NCBI GenBank assembly: GCA_012931725.1
Contig: WHSA01001031.1
Coordinates: 62,001 to 126,000 of the forward strand
DNA from: Litsea cubeba
Lineage: Eukaryota; Streptophyta; Magnoliopsida; Laurales; Lauraceae
Length of the DNA stretch: 64,000 bases
Reading direction: 5' to 3'
A program made the translations under genes and the position numbers. The notes under the pieces were generated by a model. It worked only from the letters and a program-made list of their open reading frames with translations, did not search any database and had not been told where the DNA came from. Below, one piece after another: positions 10,359 to 20,741 of this stretch. The first letter of the stretch is position 1. Each line of letters starts with the position of its first letter.

Positions 10359-10844
10359 TTATTCGTTGACCGATTCATCGTCCCAAGCATCAATAGCTGA
10401 GAATTCTTGAGTCAGTAAGGGTGTGAACTTTGAAGTCACAGTCTCAGGAGAAGAAACCTGAGAGGGTGTCATCTTAGTGAAAGTCACGTGAGATGAGGTG
10501 GCTCCAGAAGATACATTGCTAGGCGTCGCCGGAGTGTAAGTGATCTCATCAGACGATGCTTCGGAAGAGCTATAATCCCGAATTATCACATTACAGGAAG
10601 CTCTGACAGGAGACGTTGCCTGATCGGAGTCAGACTCATCCTCGGATGTAAGAGGATCGTCTATCCAGCAATTTTCTCCATTTTCAGGAGTTAAGGGAGG
10701 ATTGCGAGGAAGCTCGTTGACGCGGTCTTGCTCTTGTTCTAGAGCGAGACGCTGCAAGATCCTTGCATATTCTTCAAGATCAGGCATGGGAGCCAAATCT
10801 TCTTCTTCATCAACTCTTTGTGGCTCAACATAGTTGATTTCCAC
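10359..10844 (-). pseudogene. Acidic linker between Gag and protease, copy A
   Basis: This open stretch is very rich in Glu, Asp, Ser and Thr (VDEEEDLAPMPDLEEYARIL; SSEASSDE). It matches the region 62,706-63,360 in copy B. No domain is recognisable. A break at 10,359-10,390 and another around 10,840-10,980 separate it from its neighbours, and copy B shows the uninterrupted order. Its position in the polyprotein suggests a spacer. No function is assigned. Confidence 0.65.
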
Positions 10845-10976
10845 TGGAGCAATGATGGGTGCTGGTTCAACAGCATTTTCTTGTATAGCCTCTTGGTCTT
10901 CTTCATCATCAGACTAGGATCCTTGTGGCTGTAGGGGGTTATACCAGATTACTGGCATAAGATGAGTCTCAGGAAC

Positions 10977-11720
10977 TCATTCTTCATCGGAGAGATATTC
11001 TCCTGTTTCAAGGGATTCCTCCCACTCGTCGGTGTAGTTGGATTCGAATCCATCATCGGTGTCGCTGGACTCGTATCCATCAATGGAGAATCCAACTACC
11101 GAATTGCAAGAGTATGATGCCTCCTGCGTGGCTTCTTTGAATTGAGGTGGCATGAAATCACTGAGAGTGAGTTTTCTTACCCCCTTTGAAGTCTCTGGAA
11201 TGGATGTTTTTGTTGCCTCCAGTGAAGCGGTAGAGGAAGCCTCTGCCTTTTCTTTGACTTCTTGTTTTGGCTGGGTCTTCTCTTGTCGTTTGAGCTTGAG
11301 GAGATATTTCCTAGCCTGCCTTCGCTGTTGAGCTGTAGGGTTTGTTTTCACGACCTCCCAATTTTCATCTTCCAGGAGATCGGGATGTACCCATATGGGC
11401 TGTCCCTCTGGTGTCGGGTAAGGAACCAGTTCCTCGGACGCTTGGACTGAGTTTATCACCTGGAAGGAAGTAGTGATCTTCTTCTTTGGTGATTTTGATA
11501 TTTGTCCACATGTCACCATGTTGACGGAGGCAGACCCATAGTTTTTGTCAAAGGTGATGACTCCATTTTTCCACATCTCGTTTATTTTCTCCCTCACAAC
11601 GAAGCATTGATTGAGAGGATGCGAGATCATCTGGTGGTATGGACAGTACCGATGATCGTTGGTTTTGCCAACATCACCTGGTCTTTTTGGTTCAGGGAAG
11701 GTGAGCTTGCCGTTTGCCAC
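10977..11720 (-). pseudogene. Gag C-terminal region with CxxH..HxxxxC zinc-knuckle-like motif, copy A
   Basis: Near its start the segment contains YCPYHQMISHPLNQCFVV, in which Cys, His, His and Cys are spaced like the degenerate zinc knuckle of Tat-lineage Gag proteins. After it come a conserved VHPDLLEDENWEVV-type block, a Lys/Gln-rich stretch (RRQARKYLLKLKRQEKTQ) and an acidic tail with YESSDTDDG. Copy B holds the same tail at 63,167-63,868. The region would bind RNA during particle assembly. It is preceded by a frame break at about 11,720-11,778. Confidence 0.75.
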
Positions 11721-11777
11721 AAGAGCCCCGAAGATTTCATCAACATCTTCATCAAATGGGTATTTCTTCTCTACTCG

Positions 11778-12707
11778 TTATTTGGAGGCATTTGAGAGTT
11801 CAGGTCTTTTACCAGTAGCTTTGTTTTCAGCTTTCTTTGGTGGCTGAGGAGCTGACTTGGTTTGCACATTGAGGACCTCTTTTTTCTTTGGTTTTGAGGT
11901 TGCAATGGCGGTTGGCTCTTTTCTTGATGAATTCTGAGTGTTGAGGTCTTTAATCACCGTTTCAGCTTCCATGGAAGCCTCTAGGAGTTCTCCCAGGTTT
12001 TTTTATTTGCTGCCGATGATCATGGAGCAGATTCTAGCTCTCATATTGTTTCGACAGATGTCGACTAGCGACGCTTGTGGCAGTACATCAGAGCATTTGT
12101 ACGCCATTGCTTTCCACTTATGAATGAAGTCATATGTTGACTCATTCTCCGCCTGTTTTAGGCTGCATAGTTGAGCCATAGTAGCGGGATGATCCTCACC
12201 TTTGAAGTGAGTCAGGAAGTGTGTCTCTAGCATTGCCCAATTTTGGATGAGGTCCTCCGGCAGAGTGGAGTACCAATCGAAGGCCGTACCTTTTAGGGTA
12301 CTTGCAAAGAGGCGGATCTTGAGTGCATCTTGATCCGCGATAGCTCCCGTTAGGATCTTGAAGTGGATGACGTGCTGTCTGGCTGATCCTTTCCCCGTAT
12401 ATGTTTGGAGAGTAGGATGCTTGAATTTTGTGGGGAACGGGACCGAGTCCATCCATAAGGGATATGGTGGCTTGATCCCATGCTCCTTGAGTATATCCTC
12501 TTCTTTTGCTTTGGCGAGGATACCATCTACGTCCTTTTTGGTAAGGGCGCGTGACTCATTTTCTTCTATATTTACCTCATCGTCTTGATGATTCGGAGGA
12601 GGTTCATTGTTCGCCTGATTTTGGAAGGCGAGGAGAAGGTTTTCCATCAGAGTTTCAATCCTCTGCTGGCCTTGTTCCAACTGCTGGATGCGTGTGATCG
12701 CATCATC
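11778..12707 (-). pseudogene. Gag capsid-like (retrotrans_gag) region, copy A
   Basis: The core at 12,003-12,680 carries the conserved retrotransposon Gag pattern: PFPTKFKHPTLQTYTG, FASTLKGTAFDWYSTLP and the downstream FLTHFKGEDHPATMAQL followed by SLKQAENESTYDF. A stop near 12,003 is followed by the 11,778-11,972 segment (Lys/Pro-rich) in the same gene. The upstream frame at 12,708 is separated only by TAA (plus-strand TTA 12,708-12,710), in frame and nine codons before the first Met, so the N-terminal segment was once continuous with it. It would form the retrotransposon particle. Confidence 0.9.
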
Positions 12708-13373
12708 TTAAGGTGGATTGCGGGGTGGTGGCTCAGAATTTGTAGCCAAGACGTTCATCTTTCGTGATTCGAACGAAGAAACTATCCTGGTAACTGAGCT
12801 GGGGCTCATTCTTTTTGAAGAAGAGCTTGAGAAAGGATCACTCTGCCGTCCTTTGCTTGAAGGAGCAGGGAATTCTTCTGAATGTCTTCTTGTCCTGGAG
12901 ACGCTGCGGGTCATCGGACGTCGGATATGGATTTTTGTTGCTGACTTTTGGCGTCTTCTGGTTTTTCCAACCATATGGACAGCAGCAACTTGGTTGGGTC
13001 TTTCTTTTTCGACCCATTTGGGAGAGACTTGAAGTGTAGGAGGCTGGGTCCTTTGCTTCTCTAGTCTCTTTTGCCGATACGACGCGCGGCGGCGTATACG
13101 ATGAGCAATTTGAGCTTCAGTCAGCTCTAGTTGGGCTTTGACGATGAAGGATGTGCTCCCTCGGGCGCAGCAGCCGAGCCTGTCTTCTTTGTAGCGGGCA
13201 AGGACAGGATGCGAACCCGGTCCTTCGCCTGTTGCAGTGAAGCTTTGAATTTTGGAGTTCGGCCCCTGTAGAGATGAAGGGTCGAACTGCAGGTTTGTAG
13301 GCCTTAGCAGGTGCTTGCAGAGGCCTTGTGATGCATGACTTGATTTTGGGCTTGTAGGAACAAGCCGGCTCAT
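12708..13373 (-). pseudogene. Gag N-terminal extension, basic Ser/Pro-rich, copy A
   Basis: About 221 codons, in frame with the Gag core apart from the TAA at its end. The composition is Arg/Ser/Pro-rich, with AQIAHRIRRRASYRQKRLEK and a Ser run before PPPRNPP. No known domain is recognised. Tat elements commonly have long, poorly conserved Gag N termini. It overlaps the upstream open stretch by an ATGA-type junction at 13,370-13,373 in a different frame. Confidence 0.5.
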
Positions 13374-13933
13374 TCTGGGTTGACTTGAGAGTCAGATTGG
13401 AGATGGGTCTCTCCTATTTTATGTCTCTCCTCTTTCATGTAGGCAAGAGGGTAGAACTGGTTCTCCTTGAGTGGGGCCAGGAATACTGGCTTGGTGGATA
13501 TTTGGGACCTTCTTTGTTTTGGTGAAGGTCTTGGGGACCAAGTCTTGGAATAGACCTGGTTGTTTGCTGGTCGAGGCTTCGTGGGGCTGCCACGGGCTTC
13601 GGGCCTTCTGGTGCTCGCCTTTAGTGTCACGGTAGTGACACGTTGAGAGGCGAGTTTCTGCTTCTTGGAAGGAGCAGTTTGTTCCTCAGAAAGTGGGAAT
13701 GGTCCCAGCGTCCCAAAGACGATAGTCCGGGGAGTCGAGGTTGACCTGGAGTTCAGAGAGTTGCCGAGGGAGTTGACGCTTCGGCAGCTGATGGGGCGCT
13801 TGTAGGTGCGCGTGGTTTGCTTCTGTTGAAGCATAAGTTGGTGCTTGTTCTCGTCGAAGGTAATGGTTAGTGAAGCTGCGATTGTTAGTTTTCGAAAAGT
13901 TTCTGAAACAAGACCACATCCATTAGTAATCAC
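13370..13933 (-). pseudogene. Upstream open stretch before gag, copy A
   Basis: About 187 codons, rich in Thr, Ser, Pro, Lys and Arg, ending in TGA where the next segment begins (ATGA overlap). A second frame in the same place (13,686-13,919) is also open. I recognise no domain. It may be the original 5' end of gag after a frameshift, or leader sequence that happens to be open. Real coding status is uncertain. Confidence 0.35.
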
Positions 13934-14252
13934 AAGAATATAATGATCATAAATGGGAAGTTCTATGGTTTTGTCTTTTCAAATTGCTCGAGGGAGATGA
14001 CCCAAGCAATATGAAGAAGGCAGAAAGCCATAGAGTGTACAATTGTTTTGATCGTAGGTATGGTAAGCCCAGAATGAGCGTCCCAGTGACTACGAGAAGC
14101 AATTGTGAACTTAAATTCGACTTATCGAGAAGCAGAGCTTGCTCGAGGTAAGAAGAATATAAAGTTGGAGTTACAAATGTGCCAGTCGCGAATACAGTAG
14201 ACCCTGAAAAGGCGTACTAGTACCGCTAGACACAAATGTTTGGAGACCGCAT
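13934..14252. other. Untranslated leader of element A, unique part
   Basis: The stretch lies between the first gag-side open frame and the leader repeats. I see no gene, hairpin or repeat. Confidence 0.4.
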
Positions 14253-14575
14253 CCATGAGATGAGATTCCCTGTTTTGAAAGGTCAAGATTGGATTCATCA
14301 AAGAGAGCAGATGGTATTCCGATCCAAATACGGTCTCTGCGATTTCCGCGAGTGCCAGTATTCAGAAGGAAATGAACCATAATTTCTCGGATCTGAATCC
14401 ATAAATGACGAGTTTTTTTTTTTTTTTTTGAAAGGCCAATATCGGGTTCATCAAAGAGAGTAAAAAGCACTCCAATCTGAAGACGGGCTCAACGATTTCC
14501 GCGAGCGCCAGTGCTAAAAAAGGAGAAGACCAAGATTTCTCCAATCTAAACCCAAAATGACGGAAGTTTTTATTT
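14253..14575. repeat. Two diverged leader repeat units (about 145-160 bp)
   Basis: Two units share TTCATCAAAGAGAG, a CGATTTCCGCGAG(T/C)GCCAGT block and an ending AAATGACG followed by a T-run. Unit 1 is about 14,270-14,430 and unit 2 about 14,431-14,575. The pattern (start block, purine-rich middle, AAAATGA ending, homopolymer) is the same as in the four closer copies at 14,959-15,545, so all six are probably one family. Confidence 0.7.
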
Positions 14576-14958
14576 TTAAAAAAAATTTTCAAGATTTTTT
14601 TTTAAAAAAATCTTTTATTTTATTTTATTTTTTATTTTTTTATTTATTATTTTTTTAAGGATTTTTTTTGAAAAATTTTTATTTTTTATTTTAAAATTTC
14701 TATTTTGAAAAAATTTCATTTAAAAGACGAGAGAGTATGCATAGGCCTCCTAACCCGGTCTTGTGAAATCTCGATTGATAGAATTGCCCCCAGGTAAGGG
14801 TAGGATTACTTAATGAACCCATTTGGAGGACCCTTGCCTAGAACAGTCAAGCTGTCTCCACACTCTGGACAAGGCTTTTCTTAAATCAACCATGATCAAA
14901 GAACGCAGTTGGTTTAACATTAGCGTTCTATGTCTTCTTATATATATATTTAGATCTT
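14576..14958. other. AT-rich leader segment with A/T homopolymers
   Basis: An extremely A/T-rich stretch at 14,570-14,720 is followed by unique sequence with no open frame of note and a short TATATATAT run near 14,940. Confidence 0.5.
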
Positions 14959-15545
14959 TAATGAACTCATCGAAGAGAAATGATGGTCCAAAACCTTAGT
15001 CGAACAGGCTCAACATTTCTGCAAGCACGATGAACGATAGGAAATGATCAAGGTTTCTCAATTTTGAATCCAAAATGAAAAATCTGATTTTTGTTTTTTT
15101 TTCTAATGAACTCATCGAAGAGAAACGATGGCCCAAAACCTTAGTCGAACAGGCTCAACATTTCTGCAAGCACGATGAACGATAGGAAATTATCAAGGTT
15201 TCTCAATTTTGAATCCAAAATGAAAAATTTGATTTTTTGTTTTTTTATTTATTTTTTCTAATGAACTCATCGAAGAGAAACGATGGCCCAAAACCTTAGT
15301 CGAACAGGCTCAACATTTCTGCAAGCACGATGAACGATAGGAAAGGATCAAGGTTTCTCAATTTTGAATCCAAAATGAAAAATCCGATTTTTTTTGTGTT
15401 TTTTTTTTCTAATGAACTCATCGAAGAGAAACGATGGCCCAAAACCTTAGCCGAACAGGCTCAACATTTCTGCAAGCACGATGAACGATAGGAAAGGACA
15501 AGGTTTTTCAATTTTGAATCCAAAAGTTCGATTTTTTTTTTGTTG
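14959..15545. repeat. Four tandem repeat units of 145-155 bp in the retrotransposon leader
   Basis: Units begin with TAATGAACTCATCGAAGAG at 14,959, 15,104, 15,259 and 15,410. Each contains AACAGGCTCAACATTTCTGC and GATGAACGATAGGAAA and ends with CCAAAATGAAAAA plus a T-rich tail. The tails differ in length, which accounts for the varying period. The array lies between the primer-binding site and gag. Confidence 0.9.
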
Positions 15546-15764
15546 AAAAGAGAAAGAGTGGAAATAACTTCAAAGAAAGAGTGGAAATAACTTCAAAGAA
15601 TTAGAAATTTCCAAAAATTCTCATCTCATTTTTTTTTAGATGCAGAATCCAACATAGGCCACCAATTAGAAAGTAGTCAAGGAATCAAGAAAAGAAGTAT
15701 AAGCATAGAGCAATAGATATGATATGCAAATATTTCATTTCTAGCATCGTGTTCTCAAATGAAC

Positions 15765-15784
15765 GAGTCCCACCGGGTGTGCCA
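15765..15784 (-). other. Primer-binding site of element A
   Basis: On the minus strand this reads TGGCACACCCGGTGGGACTC. Its complement has the form of a tRNA 3' end: T-loop CGAGT, T-stem CCCAC, a seven-base acceptor strand, a discriminator base and CCA. Three bases separate it from the LTR edge at 15,788. The exact tRNA is not certain; it is only partly like plant tRNA-Lys. Confidence 0.7.
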
Positions 15785-16628
15785 GCTTGATGAACCAACG
15801 CATTCTGCTCGCTCGGTTCTACCGAGATCGGCGGACGTGGGAGTCCGTTTGGGTCCGACCCTTTCGTAACCGGAGGCCAGGGGGGGGGGGGCAGATGCGT
15901 GCATCAACATTTCTTTTGTGTGGGTGTGCCAGATTTTCTATTTTACTTGGAATTTCAAGTGGTGATCCGGAGATTAACCTTCGCAAGTAAAAAGGAAATC
16001 AACTTCTTTCAAGTTTTCCATTGCACATATATTTAAGAAAAGAGATATTTTCTTGATTTGCCATGAAAGGTGATTTTTTTGGCATTTATAGCCGATTTTG
16101 GCGTTTATAGCCGATTTACAATCCTTATCAATAATGAAAGACAAGAGTTATGATTTTTGTCTTTTTTGAAAAAACTCAAACTACAGTGAAAAGCAAGAAA
16201 AGGAGGATCTAACTTCTCAGGAGATTATGGGGGACCCGTTCAGATTGACGGTCACAAGCCATATGTGGACTTCGCCATCATCCATGCAGATGAGAACAGA
16301 GGATGCTATTGATTCGCTTGGCTTGGCTATAACCTCAGGCTTTTAGAGGATAAAGACCAAGAGGAGGTCCTATGTCCAATAAAAAGCCAAGTAGACGGGC
16401 TGAAAAGCCACGTCTAAGCCATTGGAGGCAGAAGGAGAAGGCAAGGACCTTGGGGGTACCCCCCAAGGGACTTTTGTCACCTTGTAGCGGTGGTCGGTGT
16501 AGAACTTCCGCAGAGTTTTCTCTCTTTTTTTCTCTTAGATTTCTGATGCCTTTTTTTGTCTGAGTTTCTGAATTTTCTACAGTCTGTTGTGTGTTTTTTG
16601 TGCCGTCCTTTCTTCTTGGAGTGTTATC

Positions 16629-16638
16629 CTATTTATAG
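16629..16638 (-). promoter_or_regulatory. TATA box of the Tat LTR promoter
   Basis: The minus-strand sequence CTATAAATAG is a near-perfect plant TATA box in the middle of the LTR. Transcription would begin near 16,600 and run leftwards through the leader and gag, with about 800 bases of R-U5 before the primer-binding site. Confidence 0.75.
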
Positions 16639-17561
16639 GCTTTTTGGTAGCCATTTAGGAGGATTTATGGGCTTTTATTATCATCAAGCCGCATAATGGG
16701 AGGAGTTATAGGATTTAATTCCTTTATTTTGTAACTCCTTTTTCTTGGCTTCTGATGACCGGAGAAGATTGAGGGCATTTAATCGCTTTTAATTGCCATG
16801 ATGGGTGGAGTTTCATGGGTTAAATGCCATGAATCTCTTGACTTGTAACTCCCGGATGCTTGCTTCTAATTGGGCCGTCCAAAGAAATGGTTTAATGACT
16901 GTAATAAAGCTAGTCAATTAATCACATTAAGTGGTCGCCGAGCAGTTGAAGAGTTGCGCGCCGTGCCGCGTCTTTTGGGATTCTTCTGGCAATGATCAAT
17001 GATGGATCTTCATGTAGATCGGCATCAGATGACCATGTAACTTCAAGTATTGGTTGCCAATAGCGAGTCGGTGCCATCTGTCCTGTCGATTTCTTGATCG
17101 GTCGGGTTGAAAGCACACTTTTTTGGTTGACAGGTTGGCGATCAATGTTGATTTCAATACTCTTGATGATTGACCCGTGATTTTGACGGATGTCAGAGGA
17201 TTTGGTGTCTCAAAAGTATGAATTTTGGAAAATACCAGAGGCCGGACGCTTTGAATCGCGAAAAAAGGCGAAAAATGGGGTTTCCGGGGCCCTCCCGGTG
17301 ATCCCAGGCCCCAGGGTCGCCGGGGACCCTGCGAGGGTTTTCCCCCATTTTGTCCCGTTTTGTGTCCGTTTTTGCCGTTTTTTTATTCTTTTTTCTTCTG
17401 TATTTTTCCTTGACATTTTTTTATCATTTATTGGCCTAATTTCCCTGTAGAAAACCTGATGAGAATCCTTGCATTTTTTGTTGCAAAGTTTCCAATTTTC
17501 TGAGAAAGCCGAAGACTTTGTCGCCCAGAGCTACCGATTTTCCGTCAGAAGTTGAAACTGG

Positions 17562-18250
17562 GTCAAACGATGTCGGAATGACCTGAAATTTGGGGTGAAG
17601 CATCCTGAGCAATAAATAAGATCAACCATAAGCTTTTGCTTGAGTTTTGAAACCATTTGGGGTCCTATCACCAGTAGACTTATTTTTATCGCGATGAAGA
17701 TGTCGAGGCTTGCTGTGCGGTCAACCGATGTCCGATTGACTTGAAATTTGACAAGGAACCTATTGGAGTAATCTTAAGATGATCCATAGGCTTTGTCTTG
17801 GAAACCATGATCTCGGGGAGCTTCGCCGCCGAGAGGCCTGATTTGGCCTCCGAGCGTTAAAGTATGGTCAAATGTTGTCGAAATGACCTGAAACTTAACG
17901 TGTAGCCTTTTATAAGCATTTTGAAGCCGTCCATGTGCTCTATCTGATGAGTGATGGACTCGGTGGTTCTTGCCGCCGAGAGGCTTGATTTAGCTGTTCG
18001 AGGGTTGATGTAGGGTCAAACGTTGTCGGTTTGACTCGGAACTTGACGTGGAGCCTTTTGGATGTATTTTGAAACCATCCATCGGCTCTGATAGAAGATT
18101 TGGTGTCTCCGATGCTTTCGTCGTCGGGAGCTCCTTTTCAGCTGCCGGAGAAGCGAAGTTAGGCCAAATGATTTTGAAATGGCCCGGAACTTATTGTGTA
18201 CTCCTCTTTGGGTTGTCTTGAAGGATCTTGCAGTTTTTGTTTGATTCTGA
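17562..18250. repeat. Degenerate ~148-bp tandem repeat in U3 of the Tat LTR
   Basis: Five units each start with a variant of GTCAAACGTTGTCGGAATGAC, followed by CTTGAxGTG and a later GAAACCATCCATxGGCTCT block. Starts are near 17,562, 17,720, 17,867, 18,015 and 18,163, giving spacings of 158, 147, 148 and 148. Middle units also carry a GCCGCCGAGAGGC block. The repeats are diverged, so the array is old. Confidence 0.8.
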
Positions 18251-18501
18251 CAAGATTTGATTTTTTGGAAGTAGCATTGCCTATTTATGGCAGGTTGCGA
18301 CTTCATGTAGCTTTTTGGATCTTGAAGAAGCAAGGTGACATTTTTGATGTCAATAGATATGAGATGAAGAGTGAAGGATATAAGGTTAGATGTAGATAGG
18401 CCCTTCACTCTCCTATGTATTGAATTGGTGATGGGATGTATTTTATTTCCCATCCTCTTTTAATTCTATTTTCCTTACGGTTCTTTTTTTTTTAAAATAC
18501 A

Positions 18502-18668
18502 TAGTAATTGAACAAGTGGTTAAAAATGAAGATCAAATGTAAATTTTCAAGAATGAGCATCAAATAAAATCATTTTTTGGTTTTATTTTCCAAAGAGAAA
18601 ATGTGATTTTATATTATTTTGAGAAATTCAACTTTAATCTTCATTTTTAACCACCTTATATACTCAAT
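18502..18668. repeat. Foldback (inverted repeat) sequence
   Basis: The left arm at 18,512-18,537 (AAGTGGTTAAAAATGAAGAT) pairs with the right arm at 18,632-18,657. Weaker pairing extends along about 70 bases on each side. It looks like a small foldback or MITE-type element. No target duplication was identified. Confidence 0.6.
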
Positions 18669-18854
18669 TTTTTTTGTGCAGAATGCAAACGGCTAGCCCT
18701 AAAAAGGTGATTTGATACTCATTTTTAAAAATAAGAGGATTTTATGGGAAAATTTTTGGAATATGGCCATTCTTCGCGAAGGGTCTCCACAAATTGTACA
18801 GTACAAACGAGGTCCGCCAGAACCTCTTCCGTTTTCTTTTAATGATGAAGGGTG

Positions 18855-18899
18855 TGACGCTAGCGTCGCTCGTGTCTGATAGGAGCAACGCTAGCGTCA
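18855..18899. repeat. Perfect palindrome core and hairpin GACGCTAGCGTC
   Basis: Two inverted arms (18,855-18,871 and 18,883-18,899) each contain the palindrome ACGCTAGCGT, separated by 11 bases. A related GCGACGCTATC occurs near 19,605. It lies inside the MITE and could form a strong stem-loop. Confidence 0.7.
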
Positions 18900-19253
18900 C
18901 TTTTACGTGATTTTTTTAAAACATAGAACTCCCTTTGTTTCTTATTCCTCTTGTTTTTTCCTCTCCTCCCACCAATTTCTCTATCTTCCTCACTCCATTA
19001 TCTCCCAATCATCTTGAAAAAACAGTATCACATGCTTTATAAAAATATTATTATTGATTGACATACAATTTCTTTCTTTCTTCTTTTCATATTCTCAAGA
19101 TTTATCTTGAAAAGTGAAAGAGACGGGAAATAAAAAAATGACAGACATAATATGGAAGAACGGTACCAATACCAATATTATGCTTGTACATTATCATGTA
19201 GAGCTTATCCTAAACCAATGAACCCATCCATGAGAAAATGAGTAGGGTAAACA

Positions 19254-19540
19254 TATATTCGCTTTTCCGCCGATATGAATAGTGGTAAACCTATATCCGT
19301 AACTTTTCCTCTTTCACAGCTTTCGCAGCTAGAAAACTTGTATTTGTAGCTTTTCCGCCGATATGAATAGTGGAAAAATAAAAATAGTGAAAAACTTGTA
19401 TTCACAGCTTTTCCGCCGATATGAATAGTGGAAAACTTGTATTCACAGTTTTTCCACCAATATAGTGAAAAACTTGTATTCACATCTTTTTCCGCCAATA
19501 TGAATAGTGGGAAACTTGTATTCGTACCTTCTCTAGGGTT
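19254..19540. repeat. ~41-bp minisatellite inside the MULE MITE
   Basis: Five to six units carry the core CTTTTCCGCCGATATGAAT followed by AGTGGAAAACTTGTATTCACA. Units near the left are more diverged and some are shortened. Confidence 0.85.
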
Positions 19541-19815
19541 GGGTGAGAAATGGAGTTAGGGCTATCGAGAAATAGAAAGGAGATGAGGAAGAAGAAGACA
19601 TGAGGAGCGACGCTATCATTGCTCAGAAAATATACAAAAAAAGAGAAGAAAGTAGCAGGAAGAGCGAGTTTGTGTTGTACGCTCTGCTGGGACCCTTCGC
19701 AAGTAATGGCCAAATTCTAAGACTTTTTCCGTAAAACCCTCTAAAAGTAACCTTTGATATTCATTTTTAATTTATATAAATCCTATGTTACTCAAATCAT
19801 ATATTTTTTAAATGG

Positions 19816-20741
19816 CTATGATACCCGGATACGGCAAATTACTTGTGGTACCCATACCGATACGGATACCGATACGGGATACCGCAAGATACGGCTTGGA
19901 TACGGGGGAAAATTTCAGGATACGGCTTGTGTTATTTTTCGCCCAATACTTCTGCAGATTTAATTTTCCATTTCGGCCAATTTCTGTCTCTCTCTTAGTT
20001 TGATCAAAAGGAAAACAAAAAAGAAGAAGAGGATGAGGAGGAGAGGAGGAGGAGACCCACCTGCTTCGACTGGGGCTGTTGCTGCTGCTTCGACTGCTGC
20101 TGCTGCTTCTTCGACTGCTGTTGCTGCTTTAAGCTCCAGGTGCCAGACTGCCAGGTATTCCTCCTCTTTTTCTTCCTCCTTTCTTTTTTATTTTTTCTTT
20201 CTTCTTCTTTCTTCATTTTTTTTTCATTCATTCGTGCCCTAGAGATGCCAACGAAAAGGGCGAACAGAAGCCATCGTTGTTATAAACAAGTATGGGCAGT
20301 TGGGCTTGTTTTGTTTCTCTTTTTTTTTTAATGCTGGGCTATTGAGCCCGTCAGCCACAACCCATTTTTCTTTTCTTCTCTTTTTAATGTTGGGCTACTG
20401 ATCCAATCAGCGACTCGGCCCACCATTTTTCTTTTCTTCTCTTTTTAATGTTGGGCTACTGATCCAATCAGCCACTCAGCCCACTTTTCTCTTTTTTCTC
20501 TGAGATATTGTATTGTGAGGCCCACCTCATTGAAAATTTGAAACAAACAGTGGGCCTTGTAATATTTGATCTCTAAATTGAGATAAAATAAGCATTCCAC
20601 CTAAAATAAATCCCTAACTAAATATTTATATTTATATATTTCTAGGAATGCCGTACCCGTATCTTAAAATTTTAAAATTGACGTATCGGACGCTCGTTCC
20701 TGTGTCCCGTATCCATACCCGTGTCCATATCTGGGCATCAT
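19816..20741. mobile_element. Probable non-autonomous DNA transposon upstream of SPT16
   Basis: The ends are imperfect inverted repeats: CTATGATACCCGGATACGG at 19,816 and the mirror of CTATGATGCCCAGATATGG ending at 20,741. Inside both ends are runs of GATACGG- or CCGTATCC-type motifs. The interior has a GCTGCTGCTTCGACT low-complexity stretch (20,060-20,150) and a 62-bp repeat. I could not find a target duplication, so the superfamily is open. Confidence 0.5.
20313..20505. repeat. ~62-bp tandem repeat, three units
   Basis: Units carry CTTTTTAATGTTGGGCTACT, then GATCCAATCAGC and CTCGGCCCAC. The last two units are nearly identical and the first is diverged. Confidence 0.85.

Larger units (their letters stand above)
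1..18470 (-). mobile_element. Ty3/gypsy LTR retrotransposon, Tat lineage, copy A (partial, 3' LTR outside window)
   Basis: The minus-strand order is 5' LTR, primer-binding site, leader, gag, protease, RT, RNase H, a second RNase H, integrase, then a long 3' region with an antisense gene. The RT-RNaseH-second RNaseH-INT order and an antisense extra gene downstream of integrase are known traits of the Tat lineage of plant Ty3/gypsy elements. The element is defective, with several stops and deletions listed in the sub-entries. The left end is cut by the window. The U3 end near 18.47 kb is approximate, because no second LTR is available for comparison and no target-site duplication can be read. 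Confidence 0.9.
15788..18470 (-). mobile_element. 5' LTR of Tat element A (outer end approximate)
   Basis: The inner edge is set by TGATGAACC three bases from the primer-binding site, so on the element's strand the LTR ends in CA. The LTR is long (about 2.7 kb). It contains a TATA box on the minus strand (16,629-16,638), a G-run at 15,881, the GGCATTTATAGCCGATT motif pair at 16,078-16,112 shared with the 3' region, and a degenerate repeat in U3 (17,562-18,250). The outer end is estimated from where LTR-like sequence stops. Element B's LTR is outside the window, so the edge cannot be confirmed. Confidence 0.75.
18735..19741. mobile_element. Non-autonomous Mutator-like element (MULE MITE)
   Basis: Terminal inverted repeats of about 50 bp (left GAGGATTTTATGGGAAAA... 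to 18,784; right mirrored from 19,691) share a GGCCATT-CGCGAAGGGTC core. They are flanked by a 9-bp duplication with one mismatch: TAAAAATAA (18,726-18,734) and TAAAAGTAA (19,742-19,750). A 9-bp duplication with long inverted ends is typical of Mutator-like elements. No transposase is inside. The interior holds a hairpin and a 41-bp minisatellite. Confidence 0.8.

Noticed and set aside
15881..15890. G10 run in the LTR as a functional G-quadruplex
   Set aside because: A single run without further G-tracts nearby does not support a defined quadruplex.
20000..20242. Ala/Ser-rich open frame in GCTGCT-type sequence
   Set aside because: Low-complexity trinucleotide sequence within a non-autonomous transposon; no start context or domain.
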